Positions 45,162-56,649 of a DNA stretch of 64,000 nucleotides are shown here, one piece after another. The notes beneath the pieces were generated by a model that had not been told where the DNA came from, did no database searches, and was given only the letters and a program-made list of their open reading frames with translations. The stretch is from the NCBI GenBank assembly GCA_030522415.1, contig CM060113.1, forward strand, positions 11,108,065 through 11,172,064, in the 5' to 3' direction. Position numbers and translations under genes: made by a program. The stretch comes from Channallabes apus (Eukaryota > Chordata > Actinopteri > Siluriformes > Clariidae). Every line of letters begins with the position of its first letter. Positions within the stretch are counted from its first letter, which is position 1.

Positions 45162-45377
45162 GGGGACAGACGAAGTGATGCCAGTATGCATCTTCTTAAA
45201 ATCCTTGTCGTCTGTGCTGTTGAAGGGGAAGAACCGGTTGGTGTATCCATAATCCTTGAAGGAGAGGAAATTTTGCAAGAATGTGGCAATAGCTCTGAGC
45301 ACTGCGCTACAGATTTGAGCTATTTTCAGAAAGTTCTTCTAGAACTTGATGGGATTAAGCTATCACCAAAAGTGTAA
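45162..45377 (+). CDS. Candidate terminal exon, uncharacterised teleost family
   Basis: The acceptor TTTTATGCAG precedes 71 codons ending in TAA. The sequence includes MHLLKILVVCAVEGEEPVGV, SIILEGEEILQECG and a C-terminal FQKVLLELDGIKLSPKV. This resembles, from memory, the C-terminal exon of a large expanded teleost family of unknown function whose members end F(I/E)xxQK..L.L....LS.KV. The middle looks shortened. It may be a truncated gene copy, as no upstream main exons are visible here. Confidence 0.5.
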   Translation, partial: GDRRSDASMHLLKILVVCAVEGEEPVGVSIILEGEEILQECGNSSEHCATDLSYFQKVLLELDGIKLSPKV

Positions 45378-46137
45378 GCTTTAAAGATGAAGTTATCTTA
45401 AAACATTTGATTTGGCTTGACTACATGTCTTTACATGTTGTGTTTACATGTTCAGCTTAATGTTTTAATGCGTTATGGTTTCAATGGCATAATTTTAAGT
45501 GCACTAGTCCAGAGTGCTGATTTGAATGTTGCAACTTCACTGCTTCCGAGGGCTATTAAGTTTTAACGTTTATTCTACAGTTTGTTTAATGTATTTTCTG
45601 CTGTATTTTATTTCTAAATGAATGCTGTATTTTATTTATTTATTATTATTTTACACAATTTTGTTTAAAACAAGTATTTCAGGCCCTGGTGCCGTGCAGT
45701 TTTTTCTATGGATGTAAAATTTAGCTGAATGCACTTTTATTAAAAAGACAACTTGGATCTAGACTGTGAATGTCACAAATATTTGGTAATGTTGGTGAAT
45801 AAACTGTTTAATTATATTTTAGTTGTGTGATTTATGAAAGATATAGATGAAATAATTACTTAAGTTTCTTTCCAAAACATAAATTAGCAATGTTTACATT
45901 ATTATAGGGAGTAATATAAATTGATAAAACCAAGTTAAGGGAAAATCTCACAAAACAAAATGATAGTAATTTCATAAAATTAAGGTTCCTGCTGATACAT
46001 TAACGAATTAACTTTACTTGATTATTTTAAATAAATCTAATTTGTGCATTAAATATAATTATGTAACTTTTACTTGATTTCTTTTATTGTTAATTTAATT
46101 AAGTAAATTTTACCTGACAATTACGGGTGAGTTTTAC
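45378..46137. other. Possible 3' UTR and AT-rich intergenic DNA
   Basis: Follows the stop codon of the 45162 exon. AATAAA-like signals occur (for example AATAAACTG near 45798). No other gene seen. Confidence 0.4.
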
Positions 46138-46306
46138 TTAGGCTGAATCACAATTCTATTTTCTTCCCCTTGTCCCTTGAAACGAAGTGGAAAGGGGAAG
46201 GGTATAAATATTTCCCCCTAAGAAATGGGACACCACTACAACACTGTTATACGTCATCATACGTTGTCGCTGGTTCCTAATGTTACGTCAGAGGACATGC
46301 GCCGAT

Positions 46307-48704
46307 TTTTTTGTTTTGTTATTGGACTTCTGTGCTCGTCACAGATTGTCCATAACGAACACCATGTTCAGGCATAAGGGTGTCCATATGTGCACCTGGC
46401 ACCAGGACACCCTAGGCCGCAGTTCGATGATCGACTTTGTGGTCGTATCGTCGGACTTGCGGCCACATGTCATGGACACTTAAGTGAAGAGAGGGGCGGA
46501 GCTGTCAACTGATCACCACCTGGTGGTGAGTTGGCTTCGTTGGCGGGGTAGGATGCCGGTCAGGCCTGGTAGACCCAAACGTATTGTGAGGGTCTGCTGG
46601 GAACGTCTGGCAGAGTCCCCTGTCAGGACGAGCTTCAACTCCCACCTCCGGCAAAGCTTCAACCACGTCCTGGGGGAGGTGGGGGATATTGAGTCCGAAT
46701 GGACTATGTTCCGCGCCTCCATTGTCAAAGCGGCCGACCGGAGCTGTGGCCGTAAGGTGGTCGGTGCCTGTCGCGGTGGCAACCCGTTGGTGGACACCGG
46801 CGGTGAGGGATGCCATCAAGCTGAAGAAGGAGTCTTACCGGGCCTTTTTGGCTGGTGGCACTCCGGAGGCAGCTGATAGGTACTGGCAGGCCAAGCGGAA
46901 TGCGGCTTCGGTGGTTGCTGTGGCAAAAACCCGGGCGTGGGAGGAGTTTGGGGAGGCCATGGAGAATGACTTCCAGACGGCTTCGAAGAAATTCTGGTCC
47001 ACCATCCGGCGTCTCAGGAGGGGAAAGAAGTGCACGGTCAACACAGTGTATAGTGGGGATGGTGCGCTGCTGACCTCGACTCGGGACGTTGTGGGTCGGT
47101 GGGGGGAGTACTTCGAAGACCTCCTTAATTCCACCAACATGCCTTCCGATGAGGAAACAGAGTCTGGGGACCTAGAGGTGGACTCTTCCATCTCTGGGGC
47201 CGAGGTCGCCGAGGTGATCAAAAAGATCCGTGGTGGCGGGGCCCCGGGGGTGGATGAGATCCGCCCGGAGTTCATCAAGGCTCTGGATGTTGTAGGGCTG
47301 TCATGGTTGACACGTCTCTGCAACATTGCATGGACATCGGGGACAGTGCCTCTGGACTGGCAAACTGGGGTGGTGGTCCCCCTCTTCAAGAAGGGGGACC
47401 GGAGAGTGTGTTCCAACTACAGAGGGATCACACTCCTCAGCCTCCCTGGGAAAGTCTATTCAGGGGTCCTGGAAAGGAGGGTCCGTCGGATAGTCGAACC
47501 TCGGATTCAGGAGGAGCAGTGTGGTTTTTGTCCAGGTCGCGGAACAGTGGACCAGGTCTACACCCTTAGCAGGGTCCTGGAGGGGGCATGGGAGTTTGCC
47601 CAACCAGTCTACATGTGCTTTGTGGACTTGGAGAAGGCATTCGACCGTGTCCCTCGGGGAGTCCTGTGGGGGGGCTCCGGGAGTATGGGATATCGGATTC
47701 CCTGTTAAGGGCTGTCCGGTCCCTGTACGACCGGTGTCGGAGCTTGGTCCGCATTGCCGGTAGTAAGTCGGACCTGTTTCCGGTGAGAGTAGGACTCCGA
47801 CAGGGCTGCCCTTTGTCACCGATCCTGTTCATAATTTTTATGGACAGGATTTCTAGGCGCAGCCAGGCCGTTGAGGGGGTACAGTTTGGTGGGCTCAGGA
47901 TTGGGTCACTGCTTTTTGCAGATGACGTTGTTCTGTTGGCCTCATCATCCTGCGACCTACAGCTCTCACTGGATCGGTTCGCAGCCGAGTGTGAAGCGGC
48001 TGGGATGAGAATCAGCACCTCCAAATCTGAGGCCATGGTCCTCAGCCGGAAAAGGGTGGAGTGCCCTCTCAGGGTTGGGAGTGAGATCCTGCCCCAAGTG
48101 GAGGAGTTTAAGTATCTCAGGGTCTTGTTCACGAGTGAGGGTAAAATGGAGTGGGAGATCTACAGGCGGATCGGGGCAGCGTCTGCAGTGATGCGGGCTC
48201 TGTATCGGTCCGTCGTGGTGAAGAAGGAGCTGAGCCAAAAGGCAAAGCTCTCAATTTACCGGTCGATCTACGTTCCTACCCTCACCTATGGTCATGAGCT
48301 GTGGGTATTGACCGAAAGAACAAGATCGCGAATACAAGCGGCCGAAATGAGTTTCCTCCGCAGGGTGTCTGGGCTCTCCCTTAGAGATAGGGTGAGAAGC
48401 TCAGTCATCCGGGAGGGGCTCAGAGTAGAGCCGCTGCTCCTCCGCATCGAGAGGAGCCAGATGAGGTGGCTTGGGCATCTATTTAGGATACCCCCTGGAC
48501 GCCTCCCTTGTGAGGTGTTCCGGACATGCCCCACCGGAAAAAGACCCCGGGGAAGACCCAGGACACGCTGGAGGGTCTATGTCTCTCGGCTGGCCTGGGA
48601 ACGCCTTGGGATCCCCCCCGGAAGAGCTGGAAGAAGTGGCCGGGGAGAGGGAAGTCTGGGCATCCCTGCTGAAGCTGCTGCCCCCGCGACCCGACCTCGG
48701 ATAA
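46307..48704 (+). pseudogene. RTE-like ORF: endonuclease end and RT (stop plus frameshifts)
   Basis: The endonuclease end holds LLDFCARHRLSITNTMF, SSMIDFVVVSSDLRPHV, an in-frame TAA at 46481-46483, then STDHHLVVSWLRW. The RT frame changes near 46800 and continues to 47708 with GGAPGVDEIRPEFIKAL, NYRGITLLSLPGKVYSGVL and CFVDLEKAFDRVPRGVLW. It changes back near 47680 for VGLRQGCPLSPILFI and LLFADDVVLLASSS (catalytic Asp pair intact). The C-terminal end is QMRWLGHLFRIPPGRLP and a GKRPRGRPRTRW basic stretch. It is lightly decayed. Confidence 0.9.
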
Positions 48705-48752
48705 GCGGAAGAAAATGGATGGATGGATGGATGGATGGATGGATGGATGGAT
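46307..48752 (+). mobile_element. RTE-like LINE with ATGG tail
   Basis: The 14-bp target duplication GGACATGCGCCGAT lies at 46293-46306 and 48753-48766. It is 5'-truncated within the endonuclease and ends in (ATGG)n at 48716-48752. It disrupts the Harbinger-like element, so it is the younger of the two. Clade naming (RTE/Expander type) rests on the ATGG tail and the RT C-terminus and is tentative. Confidence 0.92.
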
Positions 48753-48754
48753 GG
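48716..48754 (+). repeat. (ATGG)n LINE tail
   Basis: About ten ATGG units immediately before the right target duplication. Confidence 0.95.
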
Positions 48755-49757
48755 ACATGCGCCGATGTTTATCACACATTCCTATAAGAGAGATTACTCA
48801 CTCCCAAAGGTTTTTTGCGCCGTATTTCGATTTTTTAAAAAGTTGCTCATTTTCACCACGAACACGGATGAGTCTTCGGGTTTCCTCAGCCGTCCATATA
48901 CAGAACATAAATTACAAAACTGTGGTCACGTTGCAATAAGTAAGAATAGTGTAAGCACCGTTCATTTACATGTACACAAGCTAAACACACAATGCGTTAT
49001 CAAATGCTCGGCAAACTGCCGTGCTACTGAACTTTCATATTTGTTTGTAGCATGCAGTAAAGTGTATGTGACATAAAAATATATATTTGTAATATTGTGC
49101 AATATGTGCTATCCTCTAGCAAACTTTAGCGATTTTTTTTGCATACGTTTCTTTACAGACCATAACCATAAACACAAACACAAGACTAAAGGTAATATAC
49201 ATATAATGAAAACTTGTCATAAAAATCTTTATTAATGGCAAAAATGACAACATTTATAGGTCTGCTTGCTCGAGTGAGCAGCCATGTTGAAAACTTCGCT
49301 TAGCCCTTCGTTTGAAGTGAGGTCCTGAAAAATCTACGTTTGGAGAGCTATCTGGCCCTTCCCCCTCCCCCTACCCCTCCAACCAAAAGAGAAATGAGAC
49401 ACCACTACCCCTGCACGTGAACGCGCCAAATGGAAGGGTAGGGGGAAGGGGTAGAAATGGTATTCAGCCTTAATATTGGAGCAATAAAATTTACTTAAAA
49501 TCTATGTGTCCAAATTGTTATGAGGATTTTATCAAGTAAATCTTACAAGTTCTTTTTTTCAGTGCATGGGTGAACACGATGATTTAAGAATTTAATTATA
49601 TATATATATTTATTGTGTGTGTGACCGGTGCAACTCACACGTCCTATTCCATTGTCACTCATACTGCCGTAGTTTTTAGAGCCCTAAAAAAGCATTCGCT
49701 AGTAAGTAAGTAAATAAAAGACAAATGAATAAATAGTTTTAAATTATATATATATAT

Positions 49758-50765
49758 ACAGGGGCGTAGATTTAGGGTGGACGGAGGGGATGTGTCCCCA
49801 CCAATATCCTCCGACCATTGAAATGTCCCCACCAATAATTTAATCCACTTTTTCTTTTAATCGTTCTGTCAACATTAACCTAGACACGCAGAAAGGGATA
49901 AATCACGTTCTCTCCTTGAGTCCTCCCGCCCCCAAAACAAATATGAACATTTTGATTGGCTGTGCCTTTCCCTGCCATCATGTGAAATCAGTATTGTGAA
50001 AGAAATTGATAAGCTAATATACTAATATTGCCATATGGCTAGAATTTTGTTGACACCAATAGACAATCCACTTCAGAAAAATAGTTTTTAAAATGCATTC
50101 ACTTACTTGGCGAACATTTTTTTGGCGAACATGATTTGATTCGAGGTTTGCATACTAAGACTCAGAAAAAGTGAAATAAAATAATTGCTGTTTAAATGGC
50201 ATGTGTTTATCCTGTTTTGTCAGGTGACAGAACCTAAACACCTGTGCTGTATATCAGACAGCGATGGCGAGAGTGTACAGTAGATTACACACAGGTGCTC
50301 ACTATTTAGTCATTAGCATTCATCAGGCAATGTCTATGGGCAACTGACTGCACTCAGACCAAAGGGGGCATAAAAATGTTTGAAATCATGTATGATTTTC
50401 GTTCCACTTCTCGCGTGTACACCACTTTGTATTGGTCTTTCACGTGGAATTCCAATAAAATTGATTCATGTTTGTGGCTGTAATGTGACAAAATGTGGAA
50501 AAGTTCACGGGGGGCGAATACTTTTGCAAGCCACTGTAGTTGTCCTGAGATTTAACATTGTTACCAATAATAGGCTGAGGCATTCTCTGTCCATGCTCAT
50601 AAGGAATCCCTCAATGTTTTTCAATTAGGGGACAGAAGCAGATCAGCCATGTTGACATAGTTGGGGTGGGAGGTTGGTAGGTGGGACAGGGGGTTGGTGG
50701 GTGGAAAAGGGGATTGGGGGATGGGGTATTAGTTGGAGTCATAGGTAGCAAACCTACGCCCTTGT
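49758..50765. mobile_element. MITE-like repeat with GGGGCGTAG ends
   Basis: The left end is CAGGGGCGTAGATTTAGGGT; the right end, read inward, is CAAGGGCGTAGGTTTGCTAC. The left arm has GTCCCCACCAATATCC, typical of a common fish repeat. A Tc1-like fragment lies inside. The target duplication is unclear because of the flanking TA and TG microsatellites. Confidence 0.65.
50250..50538 (+). mobile_element. One-ended fragment of a Tc1-like element
   Basis: The last roughly 290 bp match the right end of the Tc1-like element at 54593-56085: shared GATTACACACAGGTGC, ATGTATGATTTTCGTTCCAC, GAATTCCAATAAAA and the terminus CTTTTGCAAGCCACTG. The left end and transposase are missing. Confidence 0.88.
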
Positions 50766-51094
50766 GTGTGTGTGTGTGGGTTTGTAATTATCACGTTGTG
50801 GGGACACCGTACTGTTTACACACCAACATCATGGGGACCAAAAACCTTATGGGGACAAAAACCCTGGTCCCCACAAGGGTGACGCATAGACACATGTTAG
50901 GGAGGCTTTAAATAGGCTGCTGATGAAGTTTTAGCTTAGTACCTATAACGAGCGTTTTTTAATATCTGTGTGTGTGTACGATTTGCTCTATGTCTCCCCC
51001 TTTAGTCTGGAACAGAGAATGTTTTGGGCGGGGCTACTCACACAGACTTATATGCAAAAGTATGCAAATCATGGTACTGCCCATTTAAGTGACT

Positions 51095-51174
51095 ACCCAC
51101 TAGAATTGTGGGTAATGTGCACATGCGCAGTAGCTTTACTGGCATTAGAGGTTGAAGTAGTGTTAAATCGAAGA
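51095..51174 (+). promoter_or_regulatory. Candidate promoter/first non-coding exon A
   Basis: It contains GAATTGTGGGTAATG, GCACATGCGCAGTAGC (close to an NRF1-type GCGCATGCGC site) and a donor GAAGAG|GTAAGA at 51174-51175. It could start the SET-domain gene transcript. Confidence 0.4.
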
Positions 51175-51479
51175 GGTAAGACTATATGTATTTAATTTTG
51201 TTTAATTAGGCATAAGCATTGTTAATTACATATCATTTAATAGTTTAGAATTTTTATAGAATATGTTCAAATAAACAGATTATGTAGATATGCAAAAAGT
51301 TTATGGCCAAAAATTGTTAGATAACAGTTAAATCATTAGCAAAATCTCTACAGTAATAACAAACAGAGAAAATAAAATTTATATTTTTTATGTAATTTAT
51401 GTACTTAATAATAATTAATAAATTTGCGGAGTGTGGTTATGCTTTTTAAAAATCTTTAAACGGTGAATGAAGCGCCCGA

Positions 51480-51677
51480 GGCCGAGAATAGTGGATTGTA
51501 GTTTTTTTTTACTGCGCGATTGGTCCGTTCACGCTACACAGGAAGAGAAAAAGAACTACAATACCCATCTCCATTGCTTATCCTGCTAAAAGGTGGAAGC
51601 CAAAGGCTATCGGCCTAATGCGAGATTCTACGGTATTCCGCGCTGACACGAGGAAATGCATCTAAATACCACGAAAG
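51480..51677 (+). promoter_or_regulatory. Candidate promoter/first non-coding exon B
   Basis: It holds GGATTGTAGTTTTT at about 51493 and its near mirror AACTACAATACCCATC at about 51554, like paired ZNF143/THAP11-type (ACTACAANTCCC) sites. A donor ACGAAAG|GTATGT follows, with the exon end at 51677. The next exon with a start codon is at 53254. It is the best guess for the 5' end of the SET-domain gene. Confidence 0.5.
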
Positions 51678-51796
51678 GTATGTTTGTTTTTTATATCTAT
51701 GGGTAACATGTACCGCTTGTAATAGTTTTTTGTGTGTTTTAAGGATTTTATAACTAACTGAAATGTAAACGCGGCTGCTATGCTAGCGGACTTTAC

Positions 51797-52785
51797 CATA
51801 GATATATATATACTGACTAGAAGTCGCCTTGGGCCTGTAAGCACACGGCAACATCGCCGCCATCTTGTGTCGGGGGAAGCCGCGTCCACTCTGCATTAGT
51901 TAACATTGGCAGAGAGACTAACAACCATTAAAATCACCTTCATCTGCTTAATTTTCAAGCCGTTTGGTTTATTATAAATGTAAGACATAATAATAAATTA
52001 TTTGATATAAGTAAAATAATGAATTAATCTATGTTCTATCATAAATATGTGATATGTCATACAATATAATACTTAGACACACCTACATAACTAATTAATT
52101 TGTTCTACAATTGCACAAAACAATTACAAGGATGCTGATACTGATATGAAAAAAAAACATGAATAATAAAAAAAATAAAGTCTATATAAAATATAAATAA
52201 ATAGATAAATAATAGAGCAAAATTTTAATTAATAAAGGCATGAGTTAAACAAATAAAGCGGGGGGAAAAAACTATTATGGACTTCCTGACCATTTTACGC
52301 TGGTCATTGTATTGCAGGCTTGCGGATGTACAAAATAAACCAGTACAATTCAAATGTTTTAATTAACATGTATTTTTAAGTATGGATATCACACCAGTGT
52401 AGCCATTGTGTGTGCAGTAGACTAGGCTAAGGTAAGTAACAATAGGTAATTTTAAGTTCACTGAAGTGGCAGAATAATAAACTTGCACCTAGTTTTGAAG
52501 TAGATTAATATCAAAAGCTTAAAATTTCTCTTTCTAAGTATTGTATTGTATATGATATATCACATATTTATGATAGAACTTAGATTAATTCATTATATTA
52601 TAAATATATGTCTGACATTTATAATAAACCAAACGGCTTGAAAATCACTTGAAAATTAAGCAGATTAAGGTGATTTTAATCGTTGTTAGTTCTCTGCCAA
52701 TGTTAACTAATGCAGAGTAGACACGGCTTCACCCGACACAAGATGGGGTCCGCGCTGACGCATCTAGTCAGTGTTTATATCTATG
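51797..52785. mobile_element. MITE with long (about 280-bp) inverted ends
   Basis: Left and inward-read right ends are CATAGATATATATATACTGA and CATAGATATAAACACTGACT. The arms share CATCTTGTGTCGGG, CATTAGTTAACATTGGCAGA and CCGTTTGGTTTATTATAAAT. Candidate 8-bp duplications are GACTTTAC (51789-51796) and GACTTTTC (52787-52794), one mismatch. The AT-rich centre has no ORF. It lies in the first intron of the SET-domain gene. Confidence 0.85.
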
Positions 52786-53253
52786 AGACTTTTCTAGCCA
52801 ACTGGGTTAGCATACACCACAACCTGTCTAGCAAACTAGAAAGTCCGAAAAGTTATTAAAACTAAGTCAGGGTATTCAGTTGGCTGACGGGTGTAGTTTA
52901 TAACCTCTGAAATCGTGGACAGGGCTGGGTAAACCAGTTAAGGTAATTATTAATTTATTTTTTTAATCGAGGCCACAATTAGGAGGATTCCTAAGGCTCG
53001 TTTAGGTCTCTTTTTGGCCGATTGGTTAGGGGAAAATGTACAATTATTTTACTTTCTTCTAAAGTATCCATTCACAAGTCATCTGACAGCGTAGAATAAT
53101 TTTGCAGATTAAAATTGCACTAATTTGCATTAGGGAAACATACGAGATGCAGGATATATTAATATAAATTAAAGTAATATATTATATATTCAGACCTGAA
53201 CATCACTGGGCACTAAAAATCATATAACTATACTGTGTTTACATTTTCTGTAG

Positions 53254-53364
53254 AGTTAAAGATGCCACGAAGGATCAGTCCCCGTGCTGATGCTGTGCAT
53301 TATGTAACTACAAAGAGTGATAAGACATCAAAGCTTGATGTGAAATACATCAGTCCAGAGAAAG
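53254..53364 (+). CDS. SET-domain gene, exon with start codon
   Basis: The acceptor TTTTCTGTAG precedes AGTTAAAG and the ATG at 53262. Coding runs 103 nt to the donor GAAAG|GTGAGC and leaves one base over. It encodes a 34-residue basic leader (MPRRISPRADAVHYVTTKSD, then KLDVKYISPEK). In KMT5A-like proteins the SET domain follows a similar short pre-SET stretch. This start gives an unusually short N-terminus compared with vertebrate KMT5A, which has a long disordered N-terminal region. Confidence 0.8.
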
Positions 53365-53506
53365 GTGAGCTCGATCAGTTTCTGTTCATTATGATGGATT
53401 ACAATCTGACTAATTTTATATTTGTCCAGAGTTCTCTTGACTTGCACAGACATATTTTTGTATAGAAATTGTTATTGAACACAGAATGGAGGGCAGTGAG
53501 TATTTT

Positions 53507-54062
53507 GGCGCTTTTCCACTGCATAGTCCGACACGACATGGTTCAGTACAGCTCACTTTTGGGGGGTTTTCCACTGGGAACAGTACCTGGTACCTGGTCC
53601 TTTTTTTAGTACCCCCTCAGCCGAGGTTCCAAGCACGCCGAACCGTTACCAAAACACGCTGGTCACTGATTAGCCGGAGAAAATCGTCATTACTGCGTCA
53701 CCGAACTTGCGACACGAGACACAACAGAACCGATATATTTAGAAACAGCCAGAGAAGGATCGCACGCACCTTTTTGTATTAACCGTCGGCCTCTTTTGAA
53801 ACAAACTCCTTCGTCTCGCTGTTAAAAACATCCACATGCCGAGAATGAAGAACACCATGCCGTCGATATGCTCCATTGTTGTGTGTGTGTTTGTGGCGCG
53901 CTTACGATGACGTCACGGCAGTAGCGGCGCCGCGCGCGTGAGTAATCCCGCCCACGCTAAAGCGTTACTACACTGCAGTGGAAGAGCAAACCGAGCCAAA
54001 CTGCGCCGAACCGAAGTGAGTTGAACTGAACCGTGTCGTGCCGTACTATGCAGTGGAAAAGG
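53507..54062. mobile_element. hAT-like MITE in the SET-gene intron
   Basis: Inverted ends: GGCGCTTTTCCACTGCATAG, and CCTTTTCCACTGCATAGTAC read inward from the right. Candidate 8-bp duplications AGTATTTT (53499-53506) and AGTATTAG (54063-54070) differ at two bases. The arms contain ACACGACATGGTTCAG and its mirror. Confidence 0.82.
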
Positions 54063-54089
54063 AGTATTAGAATGATGCTATTGTCGATT

Positions 54090-54590
54090 TAGAATGCCTT
54101 ATTGCCTTATTATTATTATTATTATTATTATATTTTTTATTTAATTAGTTTCACAGAACAACAGTTACAATATATACATACACATATACACACACATGTA
54201 AAACTCAACAAAGGAAACAGAAATGAAACAAAATGGGAACTAACCCCCTCCAGCCCTCTTACTCAAAATGGTCTATGTCTTGAGAAAACTTAAGAATAGT
54301 AAGTAGATTGAAAAAAAAAAGTTAAATAAATAATAAAGTAAATGAAATACACAAAAAGTCTGCACGACTACATGCGGCTGTTTAGAAAAAAAGAAATACA
54401 AACATTGTCAGCAGAGGGTGGGTTCATCCTGCCCTAAGCTACAGAATGAGTCGTCGAGTCATTGATATAAGAAAGAAAGAGCTGCCACGTAGTATAGAAT
54501 TTCTCTGTCGATCCTCTATGGGACAATTTTATTTTTACTAATGCAAGGAAGAACATATTATGACCTGTCAGACCCTGACTGATCTGCGGC
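54090..54590 (-). mobile_element. L1/Tx1-like LINE 3' end
   Basis: On the minus strand it ends in TAATTAAATAAAAAATATAA and (AAT)n at 54107-54130, like fish L1-type tails. The piece is probably the 3' part of the same element as the ORF1 remnant at 56650-57322. The middle is deleted and holds Tc1-like insertions. Confidence 0.5.
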
Positions 54591-54592
54591 TA

Positions 54593-56085
54593 CAGTGGCT
54601 TGCAAAAGTATTCGGCCCCCTTGAACATCATAACTTTTTCACATTTTGTCACATTACAGCCACAAACATGAATCATTTTTATTGGAATTCCACATGAAAG
54701 ACCAATACAAAGTGGTGTACACGTGAGAAGTGGAACGAAAATCATACATGATTCCAAACATTTTTTTTTTACAAATAAATAACTGAAAAGTTGGGTGTTC
54801 GTAACTATTCAGCCCCCTGAGTCAATACTTTGAAGAACCACCTTTTGCTGCAATTCCAGCTGCCAGTCTTTTAGGGTATGTCTCTACCAGCTTTGCACAT
54901 CTAGAGACTGAAATCCTCGCCCATTCTTCTTTGCAAAATAGCTCCAGCTCAGTCAGATTAGATGAACAGCGTTTGTGAACAGCAGTTTTCAGATCTTGCC
55001 ACAGATTCTCGATTGGATTTAGATCTGGACATTGACTGGGCCATTCTAACACATGGATATGTTTTGTTTTAAACCATTCCATTGTTGCCCTGGCTTTATG
55101 TTTAGGGTCGTTGTCCTGCTGGAAGGTGAACCTCCGCCCCAGTCTCAAGTCTTTTGCAGACTCCAAGAGGTTTTCTTCCAAGATTGCCCTGTATTTGGCT
55201 CCATCCATCTTCCCATCAACTCTGACCAGCTTCCCTGTCCCTGCTGAAGAGAAGCACCCCCAGGGCATGATGCTGCCACCACCATATTTGACAGTGGAGA
55301 TGGTGTGTTCAGAGTGATGTGCAGTGTTAGTTTTCCGCCACACATAGCGTTTTGCATTTTGGCCAAAAAGTTCCATTTTGGTCTCATCTGACCAGAGCAC
55401 CTTCTTCCACATGTTTGCTGTGCAAACGGGACTTCTTATGGTTTTCTGTTAACAATTTCTTTCTTCTTGTCACTCGTCCATAAAGGCCAACTTTGTGCAG
55501 TGCACGACTAATAGTTGTCCTATGGACAGATTCCCCCACCTGAGCTGTAGATCTCTGCAGCTCGTCCAGAGTCACCATGGGCCTCTTGGCTGCATTTCTG
55601 ATCAGCGCTCTCCTTGTTCTGAATGATCGCTTGAACAGTGGCTCCGTGGGATGTTCAAGGCTTTGGAAATTTTTTTGTAGCCTAAGCCTGCTTTAAATTT
55701 CTCAATAACTTTATGACCTGTCTGGTGTGTTCTTTGGACTTCATGGTGGTGGTGTTCTCAATATTCTCTACAGAGCAGCTGTATTTGTACTGACATTAGA
55801 TTACACACAGGTGCACTCTATTTAGTCATTAAGCACTCATCAGGCAATGTCTATGGGCAACCGACTGCACTCAAAGGCTGAATAATTACGCACACCCCAC
55901 TTTGCAGTTATTTATTTGTAAAAAATGTTTGGAATCATGTATGATTTTCGTTCCACTTCTTACATGTACACCACTTTGTATTGGTCTTTCATGTGGAATT
56001 CCAATAAAAATGATTCATGTTTGTGGCTGTAATGTGACAAAATGTGGAAAAGTTCAAGGGGGACGAATACTTTTGCAAGCCACTC
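54593..56085 (-). mobile_element. Tc1-like transposon, full length
   Basis: 1,493 bp, TA at 54591-54592 and 56086-56087. The long inverted repeats begin CAGTGGCTTGCAAAAGTATT on the left; the right end mirrors this except for its last base. The inner arms share ATCATACATGATTCCAAACA or its complement. It sits in the large SET-gene intron, within another Tc1-like remnant. Confidence 0.94.
54822..55743 (-). pseudogene. Tc1-like DD34E transposase, core intact, N-terminus broken
   Basis: The start codon region is at 55743 (MKSKEHTRQVIK). Frameshifts and stops interrupt the HTH part down to 55578. The core frame 55412-54822 is open for 196 codons: VLWSDETKMELFG (Asp 1), [32 protein letters not shown] (Asp 2), LNPIENLWQDLK (Glu) and a normal end, AAKGGSSKY. 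The catalytic triad is complete, but the DNA-binding domain is not. Confidence 0.92.
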
Positions 56086-56087
56086 TA

Positions 56088-56455
56088 TGCAGCCCCATAC
56101 ACAACAAACTGTGATGCACTGTGTATCTGACACCTTTCTATAAGAACCAGCATTAACAACTTCAGCAATTTGAGCTACAGTAGCTCGTCTGTCGGATCGG
56201 GGCCAGCCTTCGCTCCCCACGTGCATCAGTGAGCCTCAGCTCACACTCCTTCCTTGGACCACTTTTGATAGATACTGGCCACTGCAGACCAGGAACACCC
56301 CACAAGAGCTGCAGTTTTGGAGATGCTCTGACCCAGTCGTCTAGCCAGCACAATTTGGCCCTCGTCAAACTCGCTCAAATCCTTACGCTCGCCCATTTCT
56401 CCTGCTTCTAACACATCAACTTTGAGGAATAAATGTTCACTTGCTCCCTAATATA
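56088..56455 (-). mobile_element. Tc1-like transposase N-terminal fragment
   Basis: Minus-strand blocks [16 protein letters not shown] and LTDARGERRLA with SDRRATVAQIAEVVNAG match the HTH and linker of another Tc1-like family. It is cut at its right-hand coding side by the insertion of the 54593 element. Confidence 0.72.
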
Positions 56456-56649
56456 TCCCCCCCACTAACAGGTGCCATGATGAAGAGATAATCAGTGTTA
56501 TTCACTTCACCCTGCAATGCTCAATGTTTTGCCTGGTTGGTGTATAAGCACAGACATAAACTTATCATTATTAATGTTAGGGGCATAAACACAGGCCACA
56601 ATGACTGTTATGTGAAAAAGCGTAGCTGATACAACAATATAGCACTGCT

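Larger units (their letters stand above)
46141..49469. mobile_element. Harbinger-like element with TTA duplication, carrying a LINE
   Basis: TTA lies at 46138-46140 and 49470-49472. The ends are inverted: GGCTGAATCACAATTCTA, and GGCTGAATACCATTTCTA read inward from the right. Both arms then have CCCCTT-rich tracts and a GGGACACCACTAC or GAGACACCACTAC block. Without the LINE the element is about 870 bp and has no transposase, so it is non-autonomous. Confidence 0.88.

Noticed and set aside
46505..48779. Minus-strand ORFs opposite the RTE-like LINE
   Set aside because: They are antisense shadows in GC-rich RT coding; no domains were recognised.
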